A stretch of 64,000 bases of DNA from Actinokineospora bangkokensis (GCF_001940455.1 NZ_MKQR01000013.1:124001-188000); one strand, 5' to 3'. Shown: positions 36,901-45,588, counted from the first letter of the stretch. Program-made: numbers and translations. Notes: generated by a model not told the origin, from the letters alone.

Positions 36901-37431
36901 CGCCCACCCGACGTACAGCGCCGCCCGGCGCACGGCCTCCGGCGCCTGCCCCGGCGCGGCCGCCTCCACGAGGCGGTCCCACAGGTCGTCGCCCGCGCGC
37001 CCGGACACCGTGGCGCGCAAGGCGTCCGCCAGCGGCGACCCGTGCTCGCGCCCGCCCCCGCGCTCCCCGCCGCGCATCGCCATCGGCAGGTCGCACGGCA
37101 GCACCTCGACACCGTTGCGCGCCGCCCAGCGCACCGCCGCCAGCTCCGGGGAGAAGTCGGCGAACGGGTAGAACGCCACCCCGCCACCGTCGCGGTGGGC
37201 ACCGGAGAGCGCGACGGGCGCGGTGAGCGCCGGGTCGGCCAGGTGCGGCAGCCACCGACCCAGTTCCTCGGGCAGCTCCACGAGCAGCACCTCGGGGGCG
37301 GCGGCGTCGAGCAGGGCGGGCACCACCGCCGCCAGGGCGGGCGAGTGGTGCCGCACCCCGATCAGGTGCGGGGTGGTGTGGTGGACGAGGTCGTCCACCA
37401 CACCGGTGCCGGTCTCACGCGTCGAGGACAT
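33991..37431 (-). CDS. DUF5682-VWA fusion protein (YehM-YehP-like)
   Basis: 1,146 residues. The first two-thirds match DUF5682, beginning LIGVRHHSPALAAVVPALLD, with LLVELPEEL and AFYPFADFSPELAAVRWA. The last 200 or so residues are a von Willebrand A domain with a complete MIDAS DVSGSM (about residue 989) and VVLVSDFEEGG. In E. coli the equivalent parts are separate genes (yehM and yehP). The start overlaps the MoxR gene by 17 bp. MoxR ATPases typically act on VWA partners to load metals or remodel complexes; the substrate is unknown. Confidence 0.82.
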   Translation of the reverse strand: MSSTRETGTGVVDDLVHHTTPHLIGVRHHSPALAAVVPALLDAAAPEVLLVELPEELGRWLPHLADPALTAPVALSGAHRDGGGVAFYPFADFSPELAAVRWAARNGVEVLPCDLPMAMRGGERGGGREHGSPLADALRATVSGRAGDDLWDRLVEAAAPGQAPEAVRRAALYVGWALRTDAAGPDGAGVDAHDLRREEWMRHAVAAVGGRRCAAVVGAFHAAALLRGPDAPREQVPAAQVVTSLVPYGFALLDERSGYPAGIRDPEWQQAVLGAGGDPAAVEAAAARVIVALSARLRALGHPAGPAEALEALRLAVDLARLRGIPAPGRSEVVEAVQTVLTHAEPLGRGRVVARAAQEVLVGHRTGVLAPGTPRSGLAPAVEDLLDDLRLPGPTSRERAQLRLDPLRSPLDQRREVALRRLDALGVPYGEDTGTTGIGGGDTLSTRWTVGWTPATAATLPVAGMWGTTLEAAARGRLLSRRSERATGAGHTPADVLADLHVAAACALPDVVGHLLDDAAVVLPSAATLPQLLTGLDLLDRLRAGHLPGTGADVLAAHPVLVEELEAAAVAQVDGLAGSTDPADARAIVELGLRHDSRGTGVRLAAALRALVEGGGPLVAGAAGAARVLLGLTPPAELGGRVASWVDSASTPERRDALRLGLTGVLAAASSLLEAPDALGPLLERVEALPDGDFLERLPALRGAFTTIGPAARARVLDVVEQRTGGKVDVAGAPDPVDLAGWLAAEQDALAVAAEHGLGAPRAWTAGGGGAAALPAAAGNPGGLPAGVRWRLVLGTRGDRPSGGARYAAALDELYGRERGEGAARGDLGADRSSPFPDVREWSDELRELFGDGVREEVLAAAVEGGRVEAALEIDPDSVRPSVELLRTVLSLAGGLSETALARLRPLVARLVRELTAQLATRVRPALSGLLLPTPTRRPGGRLDLPRTLRANLATARRGADGRVVVVPERPVFRTRGRAASDWRLVLVVDVSGSMEASTVWSALTAAVFAAVPSLSTHFLAFSTEVVDLSDHVGDPLSLLLEVRVGGGTHIAGALRHARSLVTVPERTMVVLVSDFEEGGPVAALTAQVRELVTAGVTVLGCASLDDTGAARYSAAVAGALVAAGMPVAALSPTELARWVGEKVRG

Positions 37432-38575
37432 CGCGCAGTTCCCACAGCCGCCGCCAGGCGCGGGCGCCGCCCTCGGCGCGCCTGCGCACCGCCCCGTCCC
37501 AGTACCCCAGCAGCCGGGCCGCGTCGGCGGGGTCGTCCTTGCGCACCACGCCGAGCAGGTGCCCGGGCAGCAGCGACAGCGGGTCGCGGTCGCCGGGGAA
37601 GTACGCGTCGGCCAGCCCGATCGCGGTCGCCACCGCGACCGCCTCGGCGGTGCTCATCACCGTGGAGGGTCGCTCGACCGCCCAGCCCTCCTCCGACACC
37701 CCGTTGCGCAGGTCGCGGAAGGCGGTCACCAGCGCCTCCAGCACCACGTCGTCGACGGCGAACGGGGCCTCGACCCGCTCCAGCGCCGCCGTGGCCTGCC
37801 TGCGCACCAGCTCGGTCTCGGCGGCCAGGTCACCGATCGGGCCGACCGCCTCGAAGTTGAACCGGCGCTTGAGCGCCGCGGACATCTCCGACACGCCCCG
37901 GTCGCGCAGGTTCGCGGTGGCGATGACGGTGAAGCCGGGGGCGGCGTGCACGGTGGCCTCCGGCGTCCCGGCCAGCTCCGGCACCGAGATCCGCCGGTCG
38001 GACAGGATCGACACCAGCGCGTCCTGCACCTCCGGCAGGCAGCGGGTGACCTCCTCGACCCGCACCACGGCACCGGTGCGCATGGCCTGGAGCACCGGCG
38101 AGGGCACCAGCGCGCGCGGGCTCGGCCCCTCGGCCAGCAGCAGCGCGTAGTTCCAGCCGTAGCGCAACTGGTCCTCGGTGGTGCCCGCGGTGCCCTGCAC
38201 GGTGAGCTGGCTGCTGCCGGACACCGCGGCGGCCAGCAGCTCCGACAGCATCGACTTCGCCGTGCCCGGCTCACCGACGAGCAGCAGCCCGCGCTCCCCG
38301 GCCAGGGTCACCACGGCCCGCTCGACCAGGGCGCGGTCACCGACGAACTTCGGGGTGATCGCCAACCGCGACGGGAGGTCCGCCGCGGCCGCACCCTCGG
38401 GCAGGGGCAGGGCGTCGCCGCCGCTGCCCATGACGAAGGTGACCACCGCGCGCGGGGTCAGCCGCCAGCCGGGCGGGCGGCGGCCGGGGTCGAAGGCGGC
38501 CAGGAAGGCCAGTTCCCGGGCGTGGGCGTCCTCGGCGGGGTCGACCTGCCGGGCGGGGGTGGCGGTGGCGGTCAC
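37415..38575 (-). CDS. MoxR-family AAA+ ATPase (YehL-like)
   Basis: 386 residues. Walker A is GEPGTAKS (101-108), Walker B AVVRVEE (169-175), sensor-1 ATAN (219-222), and an arginine-finger region lies at LKRRF (about 235-239). The late half carries the AAA lid. GTG 38575 overlaps the giant-gene stop by 4 bp. It is the chaperone-like motor expected to act on the adjacent VWA protein. Confidence 0.92.
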   Translation of the reverse strand: MTATATPARQVDPAEDAHARELAFLAAFDPGRRPPGWRLTPRAVVTFVMGSGGDALPLPEGAAAADLPSRLAITPKFVGDRALVERAVVTLAGERGLLLVGEPGTAKSMLSELLAAAVSGSSQLTVQGTAGTTEDQLRYGWNYALLLAEGPSPRALVPSPVLQAMRTGAVVRVEEVTRCLPEVQDALVSILSDRRISVPELAGTPEATVHAAPGFTVIATANLRDRGVSEMSAALKRRFNFEAVGPIGDLAAETELVRRQATAALERVEAPFAVDDVVLEALVTAFRDLRNGVSEEGWAVERPSTVMSTAEAVAVATAIGLADAYFPGDRDPLSLLPGHLLGVVRKDDPADAARLLGYWDGAVRRRAEGGARAWRRLWELRDVLDA

Positions 38576-41500
38576 CGGCGTCCTCCGGTCGTGAGCTCCT
38601 CGTAGGCGGGGGCGTCGCCGTCGAGCACCCGCTGCCAGGCGCGGGTGAACAGCTCGGCGACGGTGCCGAGCGGGGCGATGACCCCGTCAGGGGTGTCGGT
38701 GAAGCCGAACAGCGGCGCCTTCCACCGCTCCAGCGGCAGGTGCGGGGCGCCCAGCGCCAGCCACCCGCCGGGCAGGAACAGCGACCGGCCCGCGCGGGCG
38801 CGCTTGGCCGAGAGCACCAGGTCGGTGGCCGCCAGCGCCGCCCGCGCCGCGCGCAGGCGGGCGGGCTTCCACCCGGTCCACCGCGCGGTGTTGGCGTCGG
38901 TGGGGTCGGCCAGGGCCAGCAGTTGCAGGTAGAGCACGGCCGCGTCGTCGTCGAGGCCGCAGCGCTGGGCGACCTCGGTGACCAGGTGCGGCACGGACAC
39001 CGACGGGTCCTGGTGGAACGCGGTCGGGTCCCCGTCCGGCGCCGGGGCCGCCGCGCAGGCCCGGGTGAGCCCGTCGGAGCGGATCAGCTCCAGCGCCCGC
39101 ACGACCTCCCGGTCGTAGGTGACCTCCATCAGCGCGGTCAGCAGCGGCAGGTCCGCCTCGCCCACGAGCCCGGGGTGCACCACGACCCGGCAGTAGACGT
39201 CGCTGTAGCCGATGACGTGCAACCACGGCCGCACCCGCAGCACGTCCCCGGCGGCGGGCGCGTCGATCCCGAGGACGCCGCACACCTCCGCGGCGCCGTT
39301 CCAGTGCCCGAGGTCGATCCCGAACTCCGGCGACGCGGTGCGGGCGCGCAGCAGCTCCAGCGCCTCCGGCAACCGCTCGCGCAGCGGCGACCCGGCGGGC
39401 AACCGCTGGGCCAGCCACAGCAGCACCCGGGGCAGGTCGAGGAACTCCCGGTGGCCGAACCCCTCCTGGTCGCGGACCTTCAGCTCGCCGCCGTCGAGGT
39501 GGGCGCGGGAGTCGCGGGTCAGCCACGGTGTCGCGGCCGGGTTGGCGATGCCCGCCAGGTACTGCCCGGAGCGGTCGGTGGCCAGCAGCTTCGCGCCGTC
39601 GACCAGCACGTCCTCGGGCACCGGGACGCGGCGGCCGTGCCGGGCCACCCACACCTCGGCCACCGCGGCCAGGTCCACCCCCGTCGTCCACAGCGCGGCC
39701 GGGTCGGTCGGCACGGCCGCGGCGAGCAGCGCGCGCCGGTCGTCGCCGCCCATCGCCTTGAACAGCTGCCGGGCGGCCTTGGCCGCGCCGCTGGACAGCC
39801 CGATCACCTTGCGCTCGGCCGCGGTGAGGTAGTTCGCGCCCCAGCTGTCCACCTCGGGCATGCCCGCCAGCAGCACGGCGGCGTCGGCGGTGCCCAGGCC
39901 GGTGGCCTCCGCCAGCTCCGCGGGGGCGCCGGGCACCCACGGCACCGGGCCGTGCTCGGCCAGCGCGGCGAGGAAGCGGTGCACGCCGGCGGCGTCCAGG
40001 CGCTCGCCGGGTTCGGCGGAGTCCACCAGCACCCACCCCTCGGGCAGCCGGAACTCGCCAGGGGTCACCGCGTACTGCACGCCGTGCAGGGCGTAGTGGT
40101 CACGCCGCCAGTGCTGCTCGAACACGGCCACGAACCCGCCGGGCACCGGGAAGACCCGGTCGATGTCCGCGCCCGACCGGTCCGGGGCGGTCACCGCGAC
40201 GGTGCGCCAGTGCGCGGAGGTGTCCAGCAGCCCGCTGTCGGCCACGGCCCGGAGCACGGCGACGAGGGCGTCGCGCTCGTCGTCCGGGGTGAGCGGCGAC
40301 GCGGCCCGGTACGCCACGGCGCCGAAGCGGCCCAGGAACCGGAACCAGTCGCGCACCCCCGACTCCGGCAGGCGCGTGGCGCGCTGCGGGTCCTGCGTCG
40401 CCGCGACCAGGGCAGCGGTCACCTCCGGCAGCGTTGTCCGGGCGCCCGCTCGGGAGTTGTGCGAGCGGTAGCCGCCGAACCAGCCCAGCGCGACCTCGAC
40501 GGCGCCCTCGGTGACGACCGGGCCCGCGTCGAGCAGGGTGGCGGCGTCGACGGACCGGGCGGCCGCCGCGATCGGCCCGAACGCGGCGTAGCCCGCGACC
40601 AGCCGCTGCGCCCGGCGGACCACCTCGACGACACCGGCGACGAGCGCGGAGTGGGTGAGCCCCGGCAGCGCGGCGGTGACCGCGGCGGCCAGCACCCCCG
40701 GCTCGCCGCGCACCAGCGACTCGTGCTCGGCGCGGTGCCCGCGGTTGGCCTCCTCCGCCGGTTCCGCGGCCGCCGCGGCGAGCAGGGCGCGCACGGCGTC
40801 GTCAGACACCGCGCGCAGGGCGGCGGACCCGGCCTCGTCGCGCGGGCGCAGCACGTGCCACCAGGCCAGCGGTGGCACGAGCGGGGTGCCCGCGGCGAAC
40901 TCCGGGTGCGCGTCGCCCGCGCTGATGGTGCCGTGCCGGGTGCCCTCCGCGTCGAGCAGGTTGAGGCCCCGGTAGCGCCGGGTCAGCACCAGCCGCGCGT
41001 CACCGGGCAGGGCGAGCACCCCGATGGGCTCGTCGCTGCCCTTGGGCAGCCGCGCCCGCCTGCCGTCGACGCCCTCGCCCAACCAGGACTCGTCCGGCTC
41101 CACCCGCACCCGCCAGCCGTGCAGGCCGTCGGCGGCGCCGAGCGGGCTCGCGGCCGTCGCCGGGGTGGCCGGGTGCAGGTAGCAGCCGGAGTGGTCCAAG
41201 CGGGCGCCGTCGGCGGCGAAGTCCTCCAGGAACCGCGGCAAGCTGGCCCGACCCCGCTCACCGGTGGCCGGGTCGACCTCCACCCACCGCCACTGCTCGC
41301 CGGTGTAGGCGCGGGTCCACAGGGTCGTGCCGTCGCTGTGCGCCTCCCCGCCGCTGGTGAACGCGGTGTCGCCCGGGTGCACCGCGCGCCCGCCCGACCA
41401 CCGCGCGCCGCCCGGCAGCGCGAGGGAGGGCTCATCGATGTCGCGGTGGTACCCGTACCCGGACGTGCTCGTGGTGAAGACGTCCTCCGGGGCGTTGCTC

Positions 41501-43428
41501 CAGTAGGCGCGCTCGCCCTCGCGGCCGGGCCAGCGCACCAGCAGAACGCCGTCGTACCAGTGGGCGCTGGGCGAGAAGCCCCACCCCCTGCGGTCGTCGG
41601 CGGGGATGCGGGCGGTGTGCTCGGCGAGCACGCCGTCCGGCCCGACCACGACGAACTGCTCACCGCGGCGCAGCACGACCGCGGGCCAGCCCTCGCCGCA
41701 GAAGGACACGTCCTCGTCCCTCGGCCCCGCGCCCGCGCGCAACCGGGCCACCGCCTCGTCGAGCGCGGGCCAGCCCAGCTCGTCGACCAGGCCGGTGCGC
41801 AGCGTGGCGCGCAGCGCGCCCGCCACGTCGGTGGCGGCGATGGTGGCCGCCGCCTCGGGGGCGTCGACGAAGGACTCCGCGTTGCGCACCACCGACAGCT
41901 CGTCGAGCTGGGTGTCCAGCACCGGCAGCCCGGTGCTGGTGACCGAGGCCGCCCGCGCGGTGATCCAGTGGCGCAGCGCGGTGCGCAGCCCCGGCACGGA
42001 CATCGCCGCCCGCACCGCCTCCGGGCCCATGCCCGCGTCCCCGGCGGTGCCGTTGGCGTAGGAGATGAAGCCCGCCGCCAGGCCGCCGACCACGTCCGGG
42101 GTGGCGGCCAGCGCCACCAGGTCGCGCCGACCCGGTTCCTCGTCGGCCAGCCAGGCGCGGATGTCGAGGTTGAGCCGCTGCCCGCTGTCGCGGCGCACGG
42201 GCACGCCCAGCGCCAGCAGCAGGTCCAGCAGGTCGACCTCGCTCTGCCGCCACCCGCGCAGCACCCGCACCTCGCGGCCGTCGGCGGCCAGCCGCGGGCC
42301 CATCCACTCGACCAGGGTGAGCAGCCGCTCAGACCGGGCCACCGCGCGCCAGCCGTTGGCCCGCGACTCCACCACCTGCGACAGCCACTCGGCGGGCAGG
42401 ACGGTGTCGCCCTCGCGCGGCACCGGCGCGGTGAGGGCGTCGGTGGCGCCGCACTCCTCAAGGATCCCCAGCCACGTCTCGACCGCCGCGGCCGAGTCCG
42501 GGACGAAGGTGAGCAGGTGCGCCCGGACCTGCTCGTCCGCGGTGGCCAGGCGCACCAGGGACGCCCGGTAGGCCTTCCAGAACGCCGCGCCCGCGCGGTT
42601 GACCGCGGTGCTGTCGAGGATCGCGCGCAGCAGCCGCTCGTCCTCGGCGCCCAGGTCGAGCCCCGCGGCCTTGGCCAGCCTGCGCAGGTCCTCCGGCATG
42701 CCGGTGTAGGGGGCCAGCCCGCCGCGGGTGCGCTCGACGCACAGGGTGCGGAACAGCTCGTGGGCGGCGACCGGGTCGTGCTTGCGCGCCAACCCCTTCG
42801 CGTGCGCGGACAGCGCCTTGGCCGTCAGCGCGCCCGCGAAGGCGAACTCCAGGAACACCTCGCGGGTGCGGTCCGGGTCGACCCGCAGGTCGTGCACCTC
42901 CTCGGCCTCGCGGGCCTTGCCGAACATCGTCGCGGCGAAGGTGGTGTTGCCGTGGTCGAGGAACGCGCGCCCGGCCTGCTCGTAGAAGGTCGGCAGGAAG
43001 TGCGGCGCCGAGCGGCCCAGCATCTCGCCGAGGGCGGTGAACCCGTCCTTGGCCGCGCCCGCGCGGGAGCGGGCCGTCCTGGCCAGCCGCTCGACCTCCT
43101 TGACCAGGGCGAGCGCGTGGTGGGCGTTGGCCGGGTCGTGGATCAGCGCCCAGGCCGGGAAGCCCAGCGCGCTGCGCCGCCCGGTGCCGACCGGCTCGGC
43201 GCTCTCCGGCGCGGCGAACCCCAGGTACTCGCAGGTGAGGTCCTCCGCGGCGCCGAGCACCTCGGGCACCAGCCGCACCACGACGCGGTCGTCGAGGGCC
43301 GGGTGGCGGTAGCGGCGGGCGGTGATGGTGTCGCGGTCGTCGGCCGCGGCAGCCGCCCCCGGCAGCACCGCGCCCGCGGCGATGAGGGCCGCGGAGTCGT
43401 CCTGGTGGTCGCGCGTCGTCCTGCTCAC
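38572..43428 (-). CDS. Giant protein of MoxR/VWA/SWIM operon, function unknown
   Basis: 1,618 residues, no recognised catalytic motif. The N-terminal 550 residues are alpha-helical and repeat-like. The middle (about 575-845) is rich in Gly/Trp/Tyr with recurring short strands (GEGWPAVVLRRGEQFVVVG, HWYDGVLLVRWPG), as in a beta-propeller. The rest is helical again, with FKAMGGDDRRALL and WLHVIGYSDVYCRVVV. There is no signal peptide or membrane helix. GTG 43428 overlaps the upstream DUF4132-like gene by 4 bp. Its size suggests a scaffold for the MoxR/VWA pair. An alternative reading is a diverged split DUF4132 protein. Confidence 0.75.
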   Translation of the reverse strand: MSRTTRDHQDDSAALIAAGAVLPGAAAAADDRDTITARRYRHPALDDRVVVRLVPEVLGAAEDLTCEYLGFAAPESAEPVGTGRRSALGFPAWALIHDPANAHHALALVKEVERLARTARSRAGAAKDGFTALGEMLGRSAPHFLPTFYEQAGRAFLDHGNTTFAATMFGKAREAEEVHDLRVDPDRTREVFLEFAFAGALTAKALSAHAKGLARKHDPVAAHELFRTLCVERTRGGLAPYTGMPEDLRRLAKAAGLDLGAEDERLLRAILDSTAVNRAGAAFWKAYRASLVRLATADEQVRAHLLTFVPDSAAAVETWLGILEECGATDALTAPVPREGDTVLPAEWLSQVVESRANGWRAVARSERLLTLVEWMGPRLAADGREVRVLRGWRQSEVDLLDLLLALGVPVRRDSGQRLNLDIRAWLADEEPGRRDLVALAATPDVVGGLAAGFISYANGTAGDAGMGPEAVRAAMSVPGLRTALRHWITARAASVTSTGLPVLDTQLDELSVVRNAESFVDAPEAAATIAATDVAGALRATLRTGLVDELGWPALDEAVARLRAGAGPRDEDVSFCGEGWPAVVLRRGEQFVVVGPDGVLAEHTARIPADDRRGWGFSPSAHWYDGVLLVRWPGREGERAYWSNAPEDVFTTSTSGYGYHRDIDEPSLALPGGARWSGGRAVHPGDTAFTSGGEAHSDGTTLWTRAYTGEQWRWVEVDPATGERGRASLPRFLEDFAADGARLDHSGCYLHPATPATAASPLGAADGLHGWRVRVEPDESWLGEGVDGRRARLPKGSDEPIGVLALPGDARLVLTRRYRGLNLLDAEGTRHGTISAGDAHPEFAAGTPLVPPLAWWHVLRPRDEAGSAALRAVSDDAVRALLAAAAAEPAEEANRGHRAEHESLVRGEPGVLAAAVTAALPGLTHSALVAGVVEVVRRAQRLVAGYAAFGPIAAAARSVDAATLLDAGPVVTEGAVEVALGWFGGYRSHNSRAGARTTLPEVTAALVAATQDPQRATRLPESGVRDWFRFLGRFGAVAYRAASPLTPDDERDALVAVLRAVADSGLLDTSAHWRTVAVTAPDRSGADIDRVFPVPGGFVAVFEQHWRRDHYALHGVQYAVTPGEFRLPEGWVLVDSAEPGERLDAAGVHRFLAALAEHGPVPWVPGAPAELAEATGLGTADAAVLLAGMPEVDSWGANYLTAAERKVIGLSSGAAKAARQLFKAMGGDDRRALLAAAVPTDPAALWTTGVDLAAVAEVWVARHGRRVPVPEDVLVDGAKLLATDRSGQYLAGIANPAATPWLTRDSRAHLDGGELKVRDQEGFGHREFLDLPRVLLWLAQRLPAGSPLRERLPEALELLRARTASPEFGIDLGHWNGAAEVCGVLGIDAPAAGDVLRVRPWLHVIGYSDVYCRVVVHPGLVGEADLPLLTALMEVTYDREVVRALELIRSDGLTRACAAAPAPDGDPTAFHQDPSVSVPHLVTEVAQRCGLDDDAAVLYLQLLALADPTDANTARWTGWKPARLRAARAALAATDLVLSAKRARAGRSLFLPGGWLALGAPHLPLERWKAPLFGFTDTPDGVIAPLGTVAELFTRAWQRVLDGDAPAYEELTTGGRR

Positions 43429-44279
43429 TGCTCCGCCGCCTTGTCCTCGATCTCCCGGCCGTCGTGCACCGCGGCCGCCATGCGCATGCCCTCCGACCAC
43501 GCCACCGGGCCCACCTCGGCCAGGGGCAGCGCGGTGCCGTCGGTGAGCGACCAGCGCAGGTCGCCGGTCCAGGTCTCCGCCTCCGGGTAGTCCCCGCCCA
43601 ACCAGAAGCGCGCCTCGACCTCGCGCCCGCCCTCGAACGCGGTGTGCACCGCGTCGCCCCCGCGCACCGGGTAGCCCAGGCTGCGGCACCGGCTGAGCGC
43701 GTGGGTCAGCTGGGCGAACTTGCCGCCCGCGAAGTCCTTGACCGCGCTGGTGCCCGCCGGGAACGAGGCGGGCTTGGCGAACGTGCGCCGGAACAGCTGC
43801 TGCACCCGCTGCTCCACGCCCAGCTCGGCGCCGAACTCGCGCAGCTCGTCGAGGTCGTCGAGCAGGACCGGGTGCGGGATCGTCACCACGTCCGCCGTCA
43901 ACCGCGCGGTGTCGCCGTCGAGGGTGACCACGCCGACGCCCCGGTCCTCGTCGGCCGCGCGCAGGAACCCGACCTCACCGCCCGCGGTGACGACGAGGTC
44001 GCGCAGCGCGCCCGACCACGCCGGGTCCGGCCACACCCGCACGAGCAGCGCGGTGGGCACCGGCAGCGAGCGCACCATCCAACCGTCCACGGCGGACAGG
44101 CACTCGGCGTCGTGGCGGTCGAGCCACTCCGCCAACTGGCGCAACCGCACCACCTGCGGGTCGTCCTTGAGCGACGCGGGGACCGAGGAGAGCTGCTTGC
44201 CCTTGCCGTTGCGGCACTGGACCTTCCGGTTCTCCCCGAGCCGCACCTGGTACCCGGTCCCGGCGTCGAGCCAGCCCAC
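43425..44279 (-). CDS. DUF4132-like protein, first gene of MoxR/VWA/SWIM operon
   Basis: 284 residues. GYQVRLGENRKVQCRNGKGK, QLSSVPASLKDDPQVVRLRQL and RLTADVVTIPHPVLLDDLDEL, then REFGAELGV, resemble the C-terminal DUF4132 domain found in E. coli YehI/MolR proteins. GTG 44279 has GGAGGA just upstream; longer in-frame starts would translate a 15-bp tandem repeat and lack such a site. It opens the operon that runs to 32145. The function of DUF4132 is unknown. Confidence 0.65.
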   Translation of the reverse strand: MGWLDAGTGYQVRLGENRKVQCRNGKGKQLSSVPASLKDDPQVVRLRQLAEWLDRHDAECLSAVDGWMVRSLPVPTALLVRVWPDPAWSGALRDLVVTAGGEVGFLRAADEDRGVGVVTLDGDTARLTADVVTIPHPVLLDDLDELREFGAELGVEQRVQQLFRRTFAKPASFPAGTSAVKDFAGGKFAQLTHALSRCRSLGYPVRGGDAVHTAFEGGREVEARFWLGGDYPEAETWTGDLRWSLTDGTALPLAEVGPVAWSEGMRMAAAVHDGREIEDKAAEQ

Positions 44280-44621
44280 GGTTCCTCCTGCGGGTGTTGG
44301 TGTTGCGGGTGTTGGTGTTGCGGGGTTGGTGGTGCGGACACTAGCGGCGCCCACCGACAGTTCCGGAACCGGTCGGTCGATCTTGCTCGGCACAAGCTCG
44401 GCCGACCCCGCGCACGGCCGGGCGGTCGCGGCCTGCGATCCCGGCCGGGTCGAGGTGGTGGTCCCAGGCGACCACTGCGGACACCGCGTGCGGGTTGGCC
44501 ACCTTGTCCAACAACGACAACCGCGGGGCGCGCGGCTTCGGCGCGGCAGGCGCTCGCGCGAGCACCCCTCCCCTCGCCACCGCTCAGGGTGGACAGCAGC
44601 CCTGGGGACCGACGGCCGCGG
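44280..44621. other. Non-coding interval upstream of the MoxR/VWA/SWIM operon, with tandem repeats
   Basis: A 15-bp unit (GCGGGTGTTGGTGTT) occurs twice at 44290-44304 and 44305-44319, with a degenerate third start at 44320, right before the ribosome site of the operon. The rest shows no gene I can support; a weak minus-strand open frame at 44341-44580 has no recognisable domain. The operon promoter should lie here. Confidence 0.5.
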
Positions 44622-45518
44622 TCAGGCGAGCAGCGCCGCGCGGTCGTCCACCACGGACCAGGCCGCGCGGACGTAGGCGGCGACGGCGGGGTTCTTGGTG
44701 CCCACCGGGTAGGCCAGCGAGACCGTGCTGGGCAGCAGACCGTCGACGGGCCGGTAGGCGATGTCGGGGCGCGGGGTGTGCACGGCGGTGGAGGCGGGCA
44801 CGAACGCCACCGCCCGGGTCAGCGCCACCAGTTCGAGCAGCTGGGACAGGTCGGCGGCCTCGGGCCCGGTCGGCAGCGGCCGGGTGGTGCCGTCGAGGCC
44901 GAGGGTGTGCCGCAGGCTGGTCGCGTCGCCCGCGGCCCACCGGGCGATCGGCTCACCGTCGAGGTCGGCGCGGACCAGCCGCACCCGCGCGGCGAGCCGG
45001 TGGTCGGCGGGCAGGGCGGCCACCCTCGGCTCGGTCAGCAGGTCCTCGAACTCGAACTCGGCGTCGTCGTCGACCGGGCGGCGCAGGAACGCCACGTCGG
45101 CGTCCCCGGCGCGCAGCCGCTGCGCCTGCTCCCCGCACCCGACCACCGAGACCTCCGGCGGCGGGAACCCGGCGTAGGCGGCGTGCACCGCGCGCAGCAG
45201 GGCGCCGTCGCTGCCCGGCTTCACCACCACCCGCAGCGGCCGGGTGGGCGCCGCGGCGGCGGCGACCCGCGTCTCCGCCACCCGCACCGCCGCCAACGCG
45301 GCCCGCGCGTCGGCCAGGAACACCGCGCCCGCCGGGGTGAGGGCGACCGCGCGCGTCGTGCGCTCCAGCAGGGTCACCCCGAGCCGGTCCTCCAGCTGCC
45401 GGATGGCCCGCGACAGGGCGGGCTGGGCCAGGTTGAGCCGCCGCGCGGCCCTGGTGAAGTTCAGGTCCTCGGCCACGGCGACGAAGTAGCGCAGGTCCCG
45501 CACCTCCAGGTGGCTCAT
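44622..45518 (-). CDS. LysR-family transcriptional regulator
   Basis: 298 residues; LysR HTH (DLRYFVAVAEDLNFTRAARRLNLAQPALSRAI) and effector domain. It is clearly paralogous to the regulator at 12981, including the C-terminal region. It is divergent from an SDR gene at 45589, repeating the LysR/SDR arrangement of the other locus. The intergenic region holds one GGTATC half-site but no clear palindrome. Confidence 0.91.
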   Translation of the reverse strand: MSHLEVRDLRYFVAVAEDLNFTRAARRLNLAQPALSRAIRQLEDRLGVTLLERTTRAVALTPAGAVFLADARAALAAVRVAETRVAAAAAPTRPLRVVVKPGSDGALLRAVHAAYAGFPPPEVSVVGCGEQAQRLRAGDADVAFLRRPVDDDAEFEFEDLLTEPRVAALPADHRLAARVRLVRADLDGEPIARWAAGDATSLRHTLGLDGTTRPLPTGPEAADLSQLLELVALTRAVAFVPASTAVHTPRPDIAYRPVDGLLPSTVSLAYPVGTKNPAVAAYVRAAWSVVDDRAALLA

Positions 45519-45588
45519 GCCGCCAGGGTATCGGTGCCAGGCCGAGCCGGTCCTTCACCGCGGCCGCCGCCGGGTGTCGGATGGGCCC

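Noticed and set aside
33232-37860. A 1,542-codon open frame on the plus strand opposite the DUF5682-VWA gene
   Set aside because: Low-complexity Arg/Gln/His/Gly composition with no domain; it mirrors the real minus-strand genes, an effect of very high GC.
38740-43590. A 1,616-codon plus-strand open frame opposite the giant gene
   Set aside because: Same antisense artefact; no ribosome site or recognisable fold, while the minus strand is coupled to its neighbours.
44341-44580. Minus-strand frame of 79 codons upstream of the MoxR/VWA operon
   Set aside because: Looked briefly like a transposase scrap, but no motif could be matched and its start lacks a ribosome site.
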